A stretch of 64,000 bases of DNA from Bin87 sp034428455 (GTDB lineage: Bacteria; Chloroflexota; Dehalococcoidia; Lucifugimonadales; UBA3495), in NCBI GenBank assembly GCA_034428455.1, contig DAOUHZ010000111.1, forward strand, positions 1 through 64,000. The letters run 5' to 3'. Below the pieces are notes generated by a model. That model made no database searches, was not told where the DNA came from, and worked only from the letters and a program-made list of their open reading frames with translations. A program made the translations under genes and the position numbers. Position 1 is the first letter of the stretch, and each line of letters opens with the position of its first letter. Of this stretch, positions 39,550-48,021 are shown in pieces.

Positions 39550-40041
39550 ATGCATTTGCCGACGCTTTTCAGCAATTTCCATCTCGAAAAAATCAGCCTG
39601 AACGTCATGGGTGTGGGCTTGGCATTGGACGTCGATTTCAGCGATGAAGACCAGGATGCGGCCTGGGAACTGTACATAGAAATGCTGACCAGGATCGTCA
39701 CACAGCCGTTGCCGTCGGAGGATGGGGACGAGCAGACCGCGCTGGACAGCGTATATTCGCTGTTCCCAACCACCAGGGAAATCCTGCGCCGGCGGGGGCG
39801 AGGGACTATCCAGTTCAGCAAAGTCGCCATCCCTGTGCTTAACCAGGTGGTGCGCCCGTTTACGGCTGAGTGGCACCGTAAGAGCCTTGCCGATGCCTTT
39901 TCCGACCCTGACCAGCGCGTCGAATTTCGCGACTCCCTGGCGGAGTTGCAGACGGATCTGCGAAATTACAACCGACTTCTGGCGAATATAGCCGGCGTGG
40001 AAGATCTAACGGACTTGGAGACGGACAGTGGCTCAGACTAA
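39550..40041 (+). CDS. Unknown conserved protein
   Basis: A 163-aa soluble protein with no family I can name. The pattern DAAWELYIEMLTRIVTQPLP, DGDEQTALDSVYSLFPTTRE, VLNQVVRPFTAEWH and the acidic tail GVEDLTDLETDSGSD suggests an all-helical protein with strongly conserved-looking blocks. The ATG at 39550 with GGAGGGCCGGAAG upstream is chosen over an earlier in-frame start. A TATAAT hexamer at 39502-39507 suggests its own promoter, although the -35 is weak. GNAT and Ldh_2 genes follow. Confidence 0.65.
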   Translation: MHLPTLFSNFHLEKISLNVMGVGLALDVDFSDEDQDAAWELYIEMLTRIVTQPLPSEDGDEQTALDSVYSLFPTTREILRRRGRGTIQFSKVAIPVLNQVVRPFTAEWHRKSLADAFSDPDQRVEFRDSLAELQTDLRNYNRLLANIAGVEDLTDLETDSGSD

Positions 40042-40067
40042 GCGACGCACGTGAGACACGTCAGCGC

Positions 40068-40472
40068 ATGGAATTCTCGGTAAGCCCCACAGACGAGCAA
40101 ATGGCCGCCGTCGAAAGCGGCCTGGATGAGCGCAACGCCGGAGTGGCCTCCTCCCGCCGCGTGAACCGAGTGAGGGCGGTCTACGTCGAATCGGGTAACG
40201 TGGTGGCTGGTCTGGATGCCGCAGCCTATTGGGGAAAGCTCCATATCCGCCTTTTGTGGGTGCACCCCGACCACCAGTCGAGAGGGCTCGGAAGTCGCCT
40301 GATGGGCTGGGCGGAGGAGCAAGGGCGCAAACTGGGTTGCACATCGGCGATGGTCGATACGATGTCGTTCCAAGCCCCCGAGTTTTACGCCAAGCTGGGT
40401 TACCGCCAATTCGGAATGTCTGAAGGATATGAGGGCGGCGCCAGCCGGCATTACTTCGAGAAAGAACTGTGA
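40068..40472 (+). CDS. GNAT-family N-acetyltransferase
   Basis: A 134-aa GNAT-fold acyltransferase. The acetyl-CoA pyrophosphate loop is VHPDHQSRGLGSRLMGWAEE (Q/RxxGxG/A), preceded by the beta-4 strand IRLLWV, and the C-terminal FYAKLGYRQFGM block is typical. Such enzymes N-acetylate amines, antibiotics or protein N-termini; substrate unknown. It begins 26 bases after the unknown protein gene and ends before the Ldh_2 gene. Confidence 0.88.
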   Translation: MEFSVSPTDEQMAAVESGLDERNAGVASSRRVNRVRAVYVESGNVVAGLDAAAYWGKLHIRLLWVHPDHQSRGLGSRLMGWAEEQGRKLGCTSAMVDTMSFQAPEFYAKLGYRQFGMSEGYEGGASRHYFEKEL

Positions 40473-40563
40473 GCCGGGGCGCCGCCGAAACTCTGCCGCC
40501 ATTCCTGCTACAATCCCGTCCATCCTGATCATCCATGCTAGAGGACCCCACGGAGGCACCACC

Positions 40564-41616
40564 ATGCCCGTCTTCACCCCTGAATACCTGGAAAAGGCCG
40601 CCTACCACATCTACGTGGCCAAGGGCACGCCGCCCGAAGAAGCTGAGATCGTCGCCAGGCACCAGGTGATGGCCAACCTCGTCGGCCACGACTCTCACGG
40701 CGTCATCCATATTCCCGAGTATTGCGAGCGCATCGACCGTGGCCACATAGTTCCGGGCGCGCCTTTCGAGGTCCTCAGCGAAACGCCAACCACCGCGGTG
40801 GTCGACGGCAACTGGGGGTTCGGCTTCGTGGTGACCGAAAAGGCGACGCGCATGGCTATGGCCAAGGCCAAGGAGAACGGTGTCGCCGCCTTCACCATCC
40901 GCCGCCAGAGCCACATCGGGCGCCTGGGCGACTACCCCACCATCTGCGCCCAGGAGGGCATGATCGCCCTGCTCACCGCCGACTCCGGCGCCGGCCCCAA
41001 GGCAGTCGCTCCCTTCGGCGGACGCGCCCGACGCCTGGGCACCAACCCCATCTGCATCGGCGTTCCCAGCAACCTGCCCGGCCAGGTGCTGCTGGACATG
41101 GCGACCTCCGCCGTCGCCGCCGGGAAGATCGGCCTGGCCCGCAACCGCGGCGAGCAGGTGCCCACCGGCTGGATCGTGGACAAGGACGGCAACCCGACCA
41201 ACGACCCCAACGACTACGCCGCCGGCGGCGCGATCCTGCCCGTGGGCGCGGACCAGGGACACAAGGGATTCGGCCTCTCTTTCATGGTGGAGATGTTCTC
41301 CGGTCTGTTAACCGGCCTCGGGTTCGGCATCGACCCGCAGGCCCGCCACAACGACGGCTGCTTCCTGGCGGTGTTCGACGTTGCAAAGTTCCGCCCCCTG
41401 GAAGACTTCAAGCAGGAGATGACCGAGTTCGCCGAGTTCGTCAAGACATCCCCGCCGGCCCCCGGTTTCAGCGAGGTCTACTACCCCGGTGAGATCGAGT
41501 ACCGGACCGAGTTGCAGCGCCGCGAAAACGGCGTTTTCATCGAGGACGAGACCTGGCGGCAGATCTCCGAGCTGATGGCAGAGGTGGGCGTGACCGAGGC
41601 CGTGGGTCAGCCGTAG
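40564..41616 (+). CDS. Malate/L-lactate/ureidoglycolate dehydrogenase family (Ldh_2)
   Basis: A 350-aa NAD(P)H-dependent oxidoreductase of the Ldh_2 family (YlbC/AllD, MdhC, ComC relatives). VARHQVMANLVGHDSHGVIH carries the catalytic HDSHG motif, NWGFGFVVTEKATRMAMAKA and FTIRRQSHIGRLGDYP the conserved histidine block, and LATPGG-like IGVPSN is followed by LLDMATSAVAAGKI. The ATG at 40564 has GGAGG 7 bases upstream. Substrate is a 2-hydroxy acid, exact identity unknown. The chromate-type transporter gene follows by 28 bases and could import or export a related anion. Confidence 0.92.
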   Translation: MPVFTPEYLEKAAYHIYVAKGTPPEEAEIVARHQVMANLVGHDSHGVIHIPEYCERIDRGHIVPGAPFEVLSETPTTAVVDGNWGFGFVVTEKATRMAMAKAKENGVAAFTIRRQSHIGRLGDYPTICAQEGMIALLTADSGAGPKAVAPFGGRARRLGTNPICIGVPSNLPGQVLLDMATSAVAAGKIGLARNRGEQVPTGWIVDKDGNPTNDPNDYAAGGAILPVGADQGHKGFGLSFMVEMFSGLLTGLGFGIDPQARHNDGCFLAVFDVAKFRPLEDFKQEMTEFAEFVKTSPPAPGFSEVYYPGEIEYRTELQRRENGVFIEDETWRQISELMAEVGVTEAVGQP

Positions 41617-41644
41617 TCGGGCCTCCTCGACATGGCGAAAGCCG

Positions 41645-42889
41645 GTGGAAGAACCAGCGGCACACTCAGAAATCGAACGCCCTCCCTCGCTGGCCCGCCG
41701 GCTGGCTGAGGTGGCTTGGGCATTCCTGCCCTTCGGTTGGATAGCCTTCGGCGGGCCACAGGCTCATATTGCCCTGCTGCAGGAGCGGTTCGTAGCCAGG
41801 CGTCGCTGGCTGGACGAACAGCGCTTCGTGGAACTGCTGGGCCTGGGGCAGGGACTGCCCGGCCCTACCTCAACTCAAATGGTGGTGGCTGTCGGCACGG
41901 CTCGGGCCGGGCCGCTGGGCGGCTTGCTGGCCTTTCTGCTCTTCCTGTATCCGGCGGCGACGATAATGGCCCTGGCCGGCCTGGGCGCAGCGACTTTCCT
42001 GGACGAGGGAGGACGCCCGCAGTGGCTGGACGGGGTACAGCCGGCCACGGTAGCGCTGGTGGCGGTGGCCGCCTGGCGGCTGGGCGTGGCGGTGGTCAAC
42101 ACGCGGCTGACCATGGGACTGATGCTGTTGGGGGCAGTGGTGACCATACTGGTGCGTCAACCCTGGGCCTTTCCTCTTGCCCTGGCCCTGGGAGGGATGG
42201 TGACAGCGGTCGCCCTGCGGTCTCGACGACACGATGCGATTGACCAGTCGGGAAACATCCCTCTGGACAACCTGGGAATTTCCCGGGTGGCCGGTGTCCT
42301 TCTGCTGCTGCTGTTCTTTGGACTGCTGGGCGGGCTGATCCTGGCGCGCCTGGCGCTGGATTGGTCATGGCTGCAAATCCTGGAGTCCTTTTATCGCACC
42401 GGGTCGCTGATTTTCGGCGGTGGGCAGGTGGTATTGCCCATGCTCAGCGCCGAGGTGGTGGAACCCGGCTGGGTAACGGAACAGCAGTTCCTGGATGGGT
42501 TGGCCCTGATGCTGGCCCTGCCCGGCCCACTGTTCAGCTTCAGCGCCTACCTCGGCGCGGTAGCCGGTGGCGTTCCCGGACTCCTGCTGGCCTTTGCGGG
42601 CCTCTTCCTGCCGGGAGTGTTGATAATCTTCGGGGTGTTGCCGTTCTGGGAGAAGTTGCGACGCTATCCCTGGGTTCGGATAGCCCTGACGGGAGTCAAT
42701 GCTACCGCTATTGGTCTGGTGGTTGGTGTGGTATTCCTGCTGTGGGAGCGGGCCGATCCCAGCGCCACCGGGGCGGTGATTGCCCTGCTCGCCTTCGGAT
42801 CGGTGATGTTTTTCCGAGTGCCGGCGCCGCTGGTAATTATCGGAGCCGGTGTTCTGGGCTGGATTTTCGGTTGGGCGGGATTGTTGTGA
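41645..42889 (+). CDS. chrA: Chromate transporter family (CHR) membrane protein
   Basis: A 414-aa two-repeat CHR-family transporter with about ten membrane helices. Each CHR half has its signature: PFGWIAFGGPQAHIALLQE and QGLPGPTSTQMVVAV in the first, GSLIFGGGQVVLPMLSAEV and ALPGPLFSFSAYLG in the second. ChrA exports chromate; many environmental homologs probably carry other anions such as sulfate, so the symbol is by family. The start GTG at 41645 has no strong ribosome-binding site. Located directly after the Ldh_2 gene. Confidence 0.88.
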   Translation: MEEPAAHSEIERPPSLARRLAEVAWAFLPFGWIAFGGPQAHIALLQERFVARRRWLDEQRFVELLGLGQGLPGPTSTQMVVAVGTARAGPLGGLLAFLLFLYPAATIMALAGLGAATFLDEGGRPQWLDGVQPATVALVAVAAWRLGVAVVNTRLTMGLMLLGAVVTILVRQPWAFPLALALGGMVTAVALRSRRHDAIDQSGNIPLDNLGISRVAGVLLLLLFFGLLGGLILARLALDWSWLQILESFYRTGSLIFGGGQVVLPMLSAEVVEPGWVTEQQFLDGLALMLALPGPLFSFSAYLGAVAGGVPGLLLAFAGLFLPGVLIIFGVLPFWEKLRRYPWVRIALTGVNATAIGLVVGVVFLLWERADPSATGAVIALLAFGSVMFFRVPAPLVIIGAGVLGWIFGWAGLL

Positions 42890-43029
42890 AACCCATTTCA
42901 CCGGTGTTAGCCTCGCCTGCGAGTTCAACCTGAACTTGCCGATCCAGGCCATGGGGCTGACCCTGCTGGTCGTGGGCGTACTGCTGGTCTGGCAGGGAAT
43001 TTCAGGCTTGCTCTGATCCCCGAGCTCTA

Positions 43030-43881
43030 CTAAAGACCTGCGAAGAAGTCGGCCGGGACGACCTCGCCTTCGGCGACCGGAGGCTCGGCGCGAATGAAAT
43101 GCTCCACTCCGATCACGGAGGCGGTCACCTCGCGGGGTATGCGCTCGTAGGGCCAGTCGGGCTGCAACTGCGTGAAGTGACGCTTGATGCAGGCCATCTT
43201 GGCGTCCAGACCATCGGATGCGTCTACGGTCAGGTCGATGGTCTCGGGGTCGACGCCGTCGTTGACGCGGTCGGGGGATGGCATGGGAAAGTCCACTCCG
43301 GCGGCCTGCAACGATTCCGCCATGTGCACCCGGAACCCGTGCGGGCGCACGCTGTAAAACAGGCGATCCGTCTGATGGGGCTGGATGCCAATCGCCATGT
43401 GATGGGGGAACGCGGTTGGGTCGGCGGCCAGCCGGAAAGCGGTGGTAGCGTGCTTGCAGATGGCGATGTGGTCCGGGTGGCCATAGAGTCCATCCATCCC
43501 AAAGGTGAGGATCACCTGGGGGCGGAAACGGCGGATTTCGAACACTAGGCGGGCGACCACTTCGTGCTCGTCAGCCTGCACGAAGGCCCTGGGATGATGA
43601 TTATCGTCCCAGCCGGCCATTCCCGAGTCGCGGTACTGCAAAACCTCGTGGGACTCGATGCCCAGCTCCTTGATCGCTTCGGCCAGTTCACCGCGCCTCA
43701 CCTCGCCGATGGTCTCGCGGGTAGCCGAACCGGGCTGGCGGATCTCGCCGAGCTCGCCCGAGGTGGCGGTGATCAGACGAGCGGTCACCCCGCGCGCGGT
43801 GTGCATCGCGATAGTCCCTCCGACAGGAAACGCCTCATCGTCGGGGTGAGCGAACAGGATGAGGAGACGGTGGTCAGGCAT
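43030..43881 (-). CDS. PIG-L family deacetylase (MshB/BshB-like)
   Basis: A 283-aa PIG-L metalloamidase. LLILFAHPDDEAFPVGGTIA is the metal-binding N-terminus with AHPDDE, ATSGELGEIRQPG the substrate loop, LTFGMDGLYGHPDHIAICKH the second histidine motif. It is closer to thiol-cofactor deacetylases (mycothiol or bacillithiol pathway) than the divergent PIG-L at 1187-1999, but no other gene of these pathways is adjacent. Length normal; single-gene unit. Confidence 0.9.
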   Translation of the reverse strand: MPDHRLLILFAHPDDEAFPVGGTIAMHTARGVTARLITATSGELGEIRQPGSATRETIGEVRRGELAEAIKELGIESHEVLQYRDSGMAGWDDNHHPRAFVQADEHEVVARLVFEIRRFRPQVILTFGMDGLYGHPDHIAICKHATTAFRLAADPTAFPHHMAIGIQPHQTDRLFYSVRPHGFRVHMAESLQAAGVDFPMPSPDRVNDGVDPETIDLTVDASDGLDAKMACIKRHFTQLQPDWPYERIPREVTASVIGVEHFIRAEPPVAEGEVVPADFFAGL

Positions 43882-43975
43882 GATGATTACCCTTCAGCAC
43901 GGTGGTAGCAAGTCACGGGGCGGTTCATTCCGTCATGGTTAGGAGTATCGACGGTGCAGGAACTTGGCAATTCCT

Positions 43976-44479
43976 TCACCGGTCTTCATGGGCAAGGGAT
44001 TGGCGAACGCGGTCCGGAAATAGTTCTATAGCTTCCATTTCCGCCAGTCTCTTGGTGAGTTTGTACGTCACTGCCTGACCTTCCGCCATGCGCACCAACC
44101 TGCCCGCCCTGCCCTCAGCGACCATGCCTTTCCTCCGTATATCGAAAACTACCTGATTCGGGCAAATCCCCAGACCTAGCAGGTAATCGTAGTCTCGGTC
44201 CAACCGAACGTGGTTGAACTGGAAAGTGCCGTTCGCACCAAGCGAAGCAGTTTTCACCTCAAATCATACATCCTCGATCCGAAGATCGGTGCGAGAAACC
44301 CGCCCTCCATTGCCAACTGCTATGGCATTCTGACCCAGGAAGCGCCGTATGAATTCCTCGCCAATCTCGCCTCGGTTGGTATTGCCCAGCATCCGGTACC
44401 CTGCCAAAGGCGAGTCGCGCCAGATGTCCTCCGGCGCGTGTTCCCGGATGATGGTCACCAGCAGATCCACTGGGTTCAT
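43976..44479 (-). pseudogene. PD-(D/E)XK restriction endonuclease interrupted by in-frame TGA
   Basis: One continuous frame from ATG 44479 to the stop at 43976, broken by a single TGA at 44264-44266. Before it the protein reads RVSRTDLRIEDV, after it FEVKTASLGANGTFQFNHVR: together D...E-V-K, the PD-(D/E)XK catalytic motif, with the stop between the aspartate and the glutamate-lysine pair. Without the stop the protein would be 167 aa. The ATG overlaps the methylase stop (ATGA), as in coupled restriction-modification genes. The second half could still start at a GTG (44257), but it would lack the aspartate. A TGG-to-TGA change is the simplest explanation. TGA is used as a normal stop throughout the window. 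Confidence 0.8.
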
Positions 44480-45201
44480 GCCGGCGGTTCCCAAATGCTC
44501 CTCCCTGAGCCGCTTTTCCAAAACACGAGAAAATACGAATGATTCTTCCTGGCGTGCACTTGGCGAACCGTCCGGCTCACTCCGGGACGATTTCGGCGAA
44601 CAACCACAAACAGATCCTCGGTAATGAATCCAAGCCGTTCGTATGATTGCATAATTTCCACGTGAGTAAAACGTTGCCGATTCGCGCACACTTCATCCTG
44701 GCACTTCACGATCAACACGCCGCGTTCGCGCAGGACTCGATACGCCTCTTTACCGGCATCTTCATACAGCTCAAGGACGGCTTCGTGATATTTCTTTGTG
44801 GTTCTATTCCCGGTGACGTTATTGCGATAATGCCGCTCGAATGCCGTATGAACCGTATGCGCCGTTCCTCCCGGTGAGTGCATATAAGGCGGGTCGAGCA
44901 CGACACAATCTATCGTCCCGTTTTCGTAGGGAAGATCGCGGCAGTCCACCCCGGTCTGGATATCGGTGGCTAGCAATTCGTACCGCTCGTCAGGAACGTT
45001 GCGCCAGAAAACGCCTTTGCCGAACGTGACATCGGCAACCCGGCTTCCTGGCGCTACGTAGAGGTCCATGACATGAGGGAACGTGTCTTCGTTTCCACCC
45101 ACGTAAGCGCTGAACACCAGCTCGTTGGTGGGGTTGCCGTTCCGCACTTGCCGACGTGCGGGCTCGGGCCCTTCAATGGCTGCATGTTCCCACAATTGCA
45201 T
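44476..45201 (-). CDS. DNA methyltransferase (DPPY-type) of a restriction-modification pair
   Basis: A 241-aa SAM-dependent methyltransferase. Motif I is VADVTFGKGVFWRNV (D-x-F-x-G-x-G) and the catalytic motif IV is VVLDPPYMHSPGG, an N4-cytosine/N6-adenine type. The C-terminal segment VLIVKCQDEVCANRQRFTHV is the usual follow-on strand and helix. It reads straight into the interrupted endonuclease gene with an ATGA overlap, giving M-then-R order. With the nuclease broken, this may now act as an orphan methylase. Start at 45201 has a weak GGTGACGG site. Confidence 0.88.
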   Translation of the reverse strand: MQLWEHAAIEGPEPARRQVRNGNPTNELVFSAYVGGNEDTFPHVMDLYVAPGSRVADVTFGKGVFWRNVPDERYELLATDIQTGVDCRDLPYENGTIDCVVLDPPYMHSPGGTAHTVHTAFERHYRNNVTGNRTTKKYHEAVLELYEDAGKEAYRVLRERGVLIVKCQDEVCANRQRFTHVEIMQSYERLGFITEDLFVVVRRNRPGVSRTVRQVHARKNHSYFLVFWKSGSGRSIWEPPA

Positions 45202-45253
45202 GGTCCGTCACCATGTATCGGAAAGCAAAGGTTTGCACCTGGCGGGCATCAGT

Positions 45254-45505
45254 CTAACGCTCAAAAAGCGCACGGCGCACCTCGGATCGGGGCAGGCCGA
45301 CCTGTTCGGCTACCTCGGCAATTATTCTTCCCAGAGTGCCCACTTTAACCTGCCGGTGCTGAGGAATGGTAACACTGCACTCTACGCCGCCGATTTCGGC
45401 GGTGACGGTCATATGACTTCCTTGCTGACGGACGAACCGGTAGCCATAATGCCGGCGCAACAACCGGGCCAGTTCATCGCCCGACAGATCACGCCGCAGC
45501 GTCAT
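45254..45505 (-). CDS. HicA-type toxin
   Basis: An 83-aa HicA/YcfA protein: SGDELARLLRRHYGYRFVRQ followed by QGSHMTVTAE with the catalytic histidine in GSH, and VTIPQHRQVKVGTLGRIIAE. All family motifs are present. Its start overlaps the upstream HicB-like gene by four bases. Antitoxin-first order. Confidence 0.92.
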   Translation of the reverse strand: MTLRRDLSGDELARLLRRHYGYRFVRQQGSHMTVTAEIGGVECSVTIPQHRQVKVGTLGRIIAEVAEQVGLPRSEVRRALFER

Positions 45506-45714
45506 GCGGCGATGACCTCGTCCTTGACCAGATGAAGCCGGATCACTCCAGGACTGTCGGCGTCAGCAAAGTGGCAGGCGACGGCGTCCTTGACCATTGC
45601 CTTGAGGTCGGACCAATCCTCACCCTGAGTGAAAATAGGGTAGCCAAGGGCGCGGGCATCATAGCCACCCTCTATAGCTTCGGTTACTTCAAAAATTATT
45701 TCGCGTGACGTCAT
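45502..45714 (-). CDS. HicB-type antitoxin, short form
   Basis: A 70-aa small protein with the short HicB (DUF1902/2-oxoisovalerate-like) pattern: FEVTEAIEGGYDARALGYPI, then GEDWSDLKAMVKDAVACHF. It lacks a DNA-binding domain, as usual for this short form, so autoregulation may rely on the complex. It precedes and overlaps the HicA gene by ATGA. Confidence 0.88.
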   Translation of the reverse strand: MTSREIIFEVTEAIEGGYDARALGYPIFTQGEDWSDLKAMVKDAVACHFADADSPGVIRLHLVKDEVIAA

Positions 45715-45750
45715 CCCTGGTTCTCCAATTCGAAGGCGCTGCTGGTCTAG

Positions 45751-45776
45751 TAGGGGCGAATAATCATTCGCCCCTA
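45751..45776. repeat. Palindromic hairpin repeat, copy 6
   Basis: TAGGGGCGAAT-AATC-ATTCGCCCCTA, an 11-bp perfect stem. It follows the VOC gene stop (minus strand) and precedes the HicB start. Nearly identical to copy 1. Confidence 0.8.
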
Positions 45777-45803
45777 TCCCAACGCGACCTGAGTTCAGAT
45801 GAC

Positions 45804-46166
45804 CTAGCCGTCGATTACCTCGAGGACTTCCAGGATGATGCCCTGAGGGCCCTCGAAGAACATGACCCGCCGCCCGCCGCCCACGGTGGTCTCCTCCAGC
45901 ACGGTCGCGCCGCTGTTTTTCAGGTCGGCCATGGTGCCCTCGATGTCGGTGGTGTCGATGGCGATGTGCTCAAAGCCGTAGTTCTGCGGGTGGGTCTGGG
46001 TGGCGATGTGATCGGTCACGTTGAGGGGCAAACCGTGTAAGTCCAGCCGGAAGCCGCCGTTGGGGGCCTCGGAGGTGACCGTGGCGCCCAGGTTCTGCAC
46101 GTACCAATCGGCGGTGGCCTTGGGATCTGGGGTCTTGAGGTGGACGTGGTTCAGTGAGAACGCCAT
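45804..46166 (-). CDS. VOC-family (glyoxalase/dioxygenase fold) protein
   Basis: A 120-aa single-unit VOC protein: FSLNHVHLKTPDPKATADWY, YGFEHIAIDTTDIEGTMADL, and the closing GPQGIILEVLEVIDG with the metal-binding glutamate. Paralog of the gene at 16048-16437. The ATG at 46166 has GGAGGG upstream and is preferred to an earlier in-frame start at 46214. Divergent from the F420-type reductase gene, substrate unknown. Confidence 0.9.
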   Translation of the reverse strand: MAFSLNHVHLKTPDPKATADWYVQNLGATVTSEAPNGGFRLDLHGLPLNVTDHIATQTHPQNYGFEHIAIDTTDIEGTMADLKNSGATVLEETTVGGGRRVMFFEGPQGIILEVLEVIDG

Positions 46167-46295
46167 GACGATAAACCCTCCTATGAAGTGTGATCGGAAG
46201 AAATGCTTGGGCAATCCGGGCCGATTGTATCACACGGCCCGGCCCATTCCGGCGGTGATATACTTGCGCCGCAATTGAGCACGGAGGCGAAATAG

Positions 46296-46943
46296 ATGCT
46301 GGCTTTTTTGGGAGGCACCGGACCGGAAGGCAAGGGTTTGGCGCTGCGCCTGGCTATGGCCGGCGAAGCGGTGGTCATCGGATCACGGGACGCCGGTCGG
46401 GCGCAGGAAGCCGCTGACGAGTTGTTGGCACTGGCGCCCGGCGCCGCCATCTCGGGAGCGGTGAATCCGGAAGCGGCGGCGCAGTCCGAAGTGGTTTTTC
46501 TGACCATGCCTTACAACGGCATGTCGCCAACCATTGCCGGCGTCGGGGATGCCCTCGACGGCAAAGTGGTGGTGACCGTTATCGCCCCCATGCGGTTCGA
46601 ACGTGGAGTGGGCGCGATTGCCGAAGAGGTGGAGGCCGGATCAGCCGCAGAGGAGGCCCAGGCCGCCGCTCCAGGTTCTCAGGTGGTGGCGGCCTTCCAG
46701 AACGTGTCCGCCGAGGAACTGCTGAAGCCCGGCGTCACGCTGGACGAGGACGTGGTCATCTGCGGCGACGATGATGACGCCAAACAGGTCGTGGTCGACC
46801 TGACGCGAAAGATACCCAACCTGCGTCCGGTGGATGCCGGCGCCCTCTACAACGCCAAGTACGTGGAGCAGATCACGCCTTTGCTGGTCAACATTAACCG
46901 GCGCTATCGGACGCATTCGGGGGTGCGCATCACCGGAGTGTAG
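46296..46943 (+). CDS. NADPH-dependent F420 reductase family protein
   Basis: A 215-aa Rossmann-fold protein of the F420H2:NADP+ oxidoreductase (Npd/Fno) family. LAFLGGTGPEGKGLALRLAM is the NADP/F420 binding start, VVIGSRDAGRAQEAADEL the NADPH-selective loop, and AAFQNVSAEELLKPG and INRRYRTHSGVRITG later blocks. Enzyme transfers hydride between F420H2 and NADP+. With the LLM oxidoreductase at 20502-21572 it suggests use of F420, although no F420 biosynthesis gene is in the window. GGAGG precedes the ATG. Confidence 0.88.
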   Translation: MLAFLGGTGPEGKGLALRLAMAGEAVVIGSRDAGRAQEAADELLALAPGAAISGAVNPEAAAQSEVVFLTMPYNGMSPTIAGVGDALDGKVVVTVIAPMRFERGVGAIAEEVEAGSAAEEAQAAAPGSQVVAAFQNVSAEELLKPGVTLDEDVVICGDDDDAKQVVVDLTRKIPNLRPVDAGALYNAKYVEQITPLLVNINRRYRTHSGVRITGV

Positions 46944-46976
46944 CGCCGGGCGGCTGGTTGGCAGAGGCGCGGCGTC

Positions 46977-47456
46977 ATGGTACAAGATGGAGAGGAGACG
47001 TTTGACCGTCAAACACCGTCGCGATTGTTGCGGGTTATGCTGGACGGTGTATCGTACCGTTGGGCGGGCTGGGGGCTGACGGCTCACGCGGCGCTGACTT
47101 TAAGCGGGACGGTCTGGGCGGCATGGCACGCCGTTTTCGCCGACGGGTACACCGAAGCTTATGATCTTTACGTTGCAATCGGCACTGGCCTGATACGTGC
47201 TTTTGCGATTTCTGTCGCCGCGGTTGTAACAGTTTCGGAGGTGATTGACACGACTATGGTTATCGCACATTTTGTCGGACAGAAAATGAAGGCAGAAGGC
47301 CGCGCCGAAGGCCGCGCAGAAGCCGAGAAGGAAATGCGGGCCCAGATGGCCGGATGGCTTGACCGTCTGCTGGCTCAACACCCTGAACTGAAGGACAGCA
47401 TAGAGCCGTTGCCGGGTATGCAAACTGACAACGGCGGCAATCGGGACAAACCATAG
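46977..47456 (+). CDS. Membrane protein with charged Ala-Glu-Gly-Arg repeat tail
   Basis: A 159-aa protein with about three hydrophobic segments (GLTAHAALTLSGTVWAAWHA, AYDLYVAIGTGLIRAFAISV and the next to about residue 100) and a charged tail with the repeat AEGRAEGRAEAEKE, then an amphipathic helix QMAGWLDRLLAQHPELKD. The repeat arises from a GAAGGCCGCG(C) unit at 47297-47323. It may anchor a soluble partner. The sugar-binding-like gene starts 13 bases downstream. Function unknown. Confidence 0.65.
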   Translation: MVQDGEETFDRQTPSRLLRVMLDGVSYRWAGWGLTAHAALTLSGTVWAAWHAVFADGYTEAYDLYVAIGTGLIRAFAISVAAVVTVSEVIDTTMVIAHFVGQKMKAEGRAEGRAEAEKEMRAQMAGWLDRLLAQHPELKDSIEPLPGMQTDNGGNRDKP

Positions 47457-47469
47457 GAGGAACACTGAT

Positions 47470-47994
47470 ATGCCACGAGCTACGTTAGATTTGCAGAACG
47501 CCGGCGACCTCGCGGCCGTCGGCGGCCAGTGGAAGGTGGCGCACGGATTCGTCCCCGACCAACCCAACGAGGGCATCGTCCCCGAGGCGGAGGGTTCACC
47601 GTGCCGCCTGCACGACTATGATGACTCGGGTTGGGAAGACTGTGGCGATCTGGGCGCATGGCGCCGTCGCGGCGTCTCCTTCATCTGGTATCGCATCAAG
47701 GCGACCCTGCCGGACACCGTGGGCGGCCGTCCTCTGGAGGGCGCCCGCTGCCTCTTCGAGTCCTGCATCGACGACTACGGCGAGATCTGGATCAACGGCG
47801 AGTGCGACCGGGAACGCGCCACGGTGCAGGGGTTCAACGTTCCCCAGCGGGTGGTGGTTTCCACGGAACCCAAGCCCGGGGACGAGGTCACCATCGCGAT
47901 CCTGGCCATGAACGGCCCGCTGGCCGCGCCCGGCGGGGCAGTGTTCGTCCGCTACGCCAACCTGGCCTTCGAGTGGCGGGAAGCCGGATACTAG
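47470..47994 (+). CDS. Galactose-binding-like beta-sandwich protein
   Basis: A 174-aa all-beta protein. The pattern WKVAHGFVPDQPNEG, LHDYDDSGWEDCGDLGAWRR, VSFIWYRIKATLPDTVGG, CLFESCIDDYGEIWINGECD resembles the sugar-binding domain at the N-terminus of family 2 glycoside hydrolases (galactose-binding fold), here alone. No catalytic domain or signal peptide is present. GGAGG lies 10 bases before the ATG. It may bind a carbohydrate or act as a subunit. A hairpin repeat follows the stop. Confidence 0.72.
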   Translation: MPRATLDLQNAGDLAAVGGQWKVAHGFVPDQPNEGIVPEAEGSPCRLHDYDDSGWEDCGDLGAWRRRGVSFIWYRIKATLPDTVGGRPLEGARCLFESCIDDYGEIWINGECDRERATVQGFNVPQRVVVSTEPKPGDEVTIAILAMNGPLAAPGGAVFVRYANLAFEWREAGY

Positions 47995-48021
47995 GATCCG
48001 GAGCTCACTGATGTGACCAAC

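Noticed and set aside
42951..43016. 21-aa hydrophobic ORF after the chromate-type transporter
   Set aside because: A membrane-helix-like peptide with no ribosome-binding site; may be a remnant of a longer membrane gene but cannot be supported.
47297..47323. Repeat GAAGGCCGCG as a candidate regulatory repeat
   Set aside because: It lies in frame within a coding region and encodes the AEGR repeat; no sign of a separate function.
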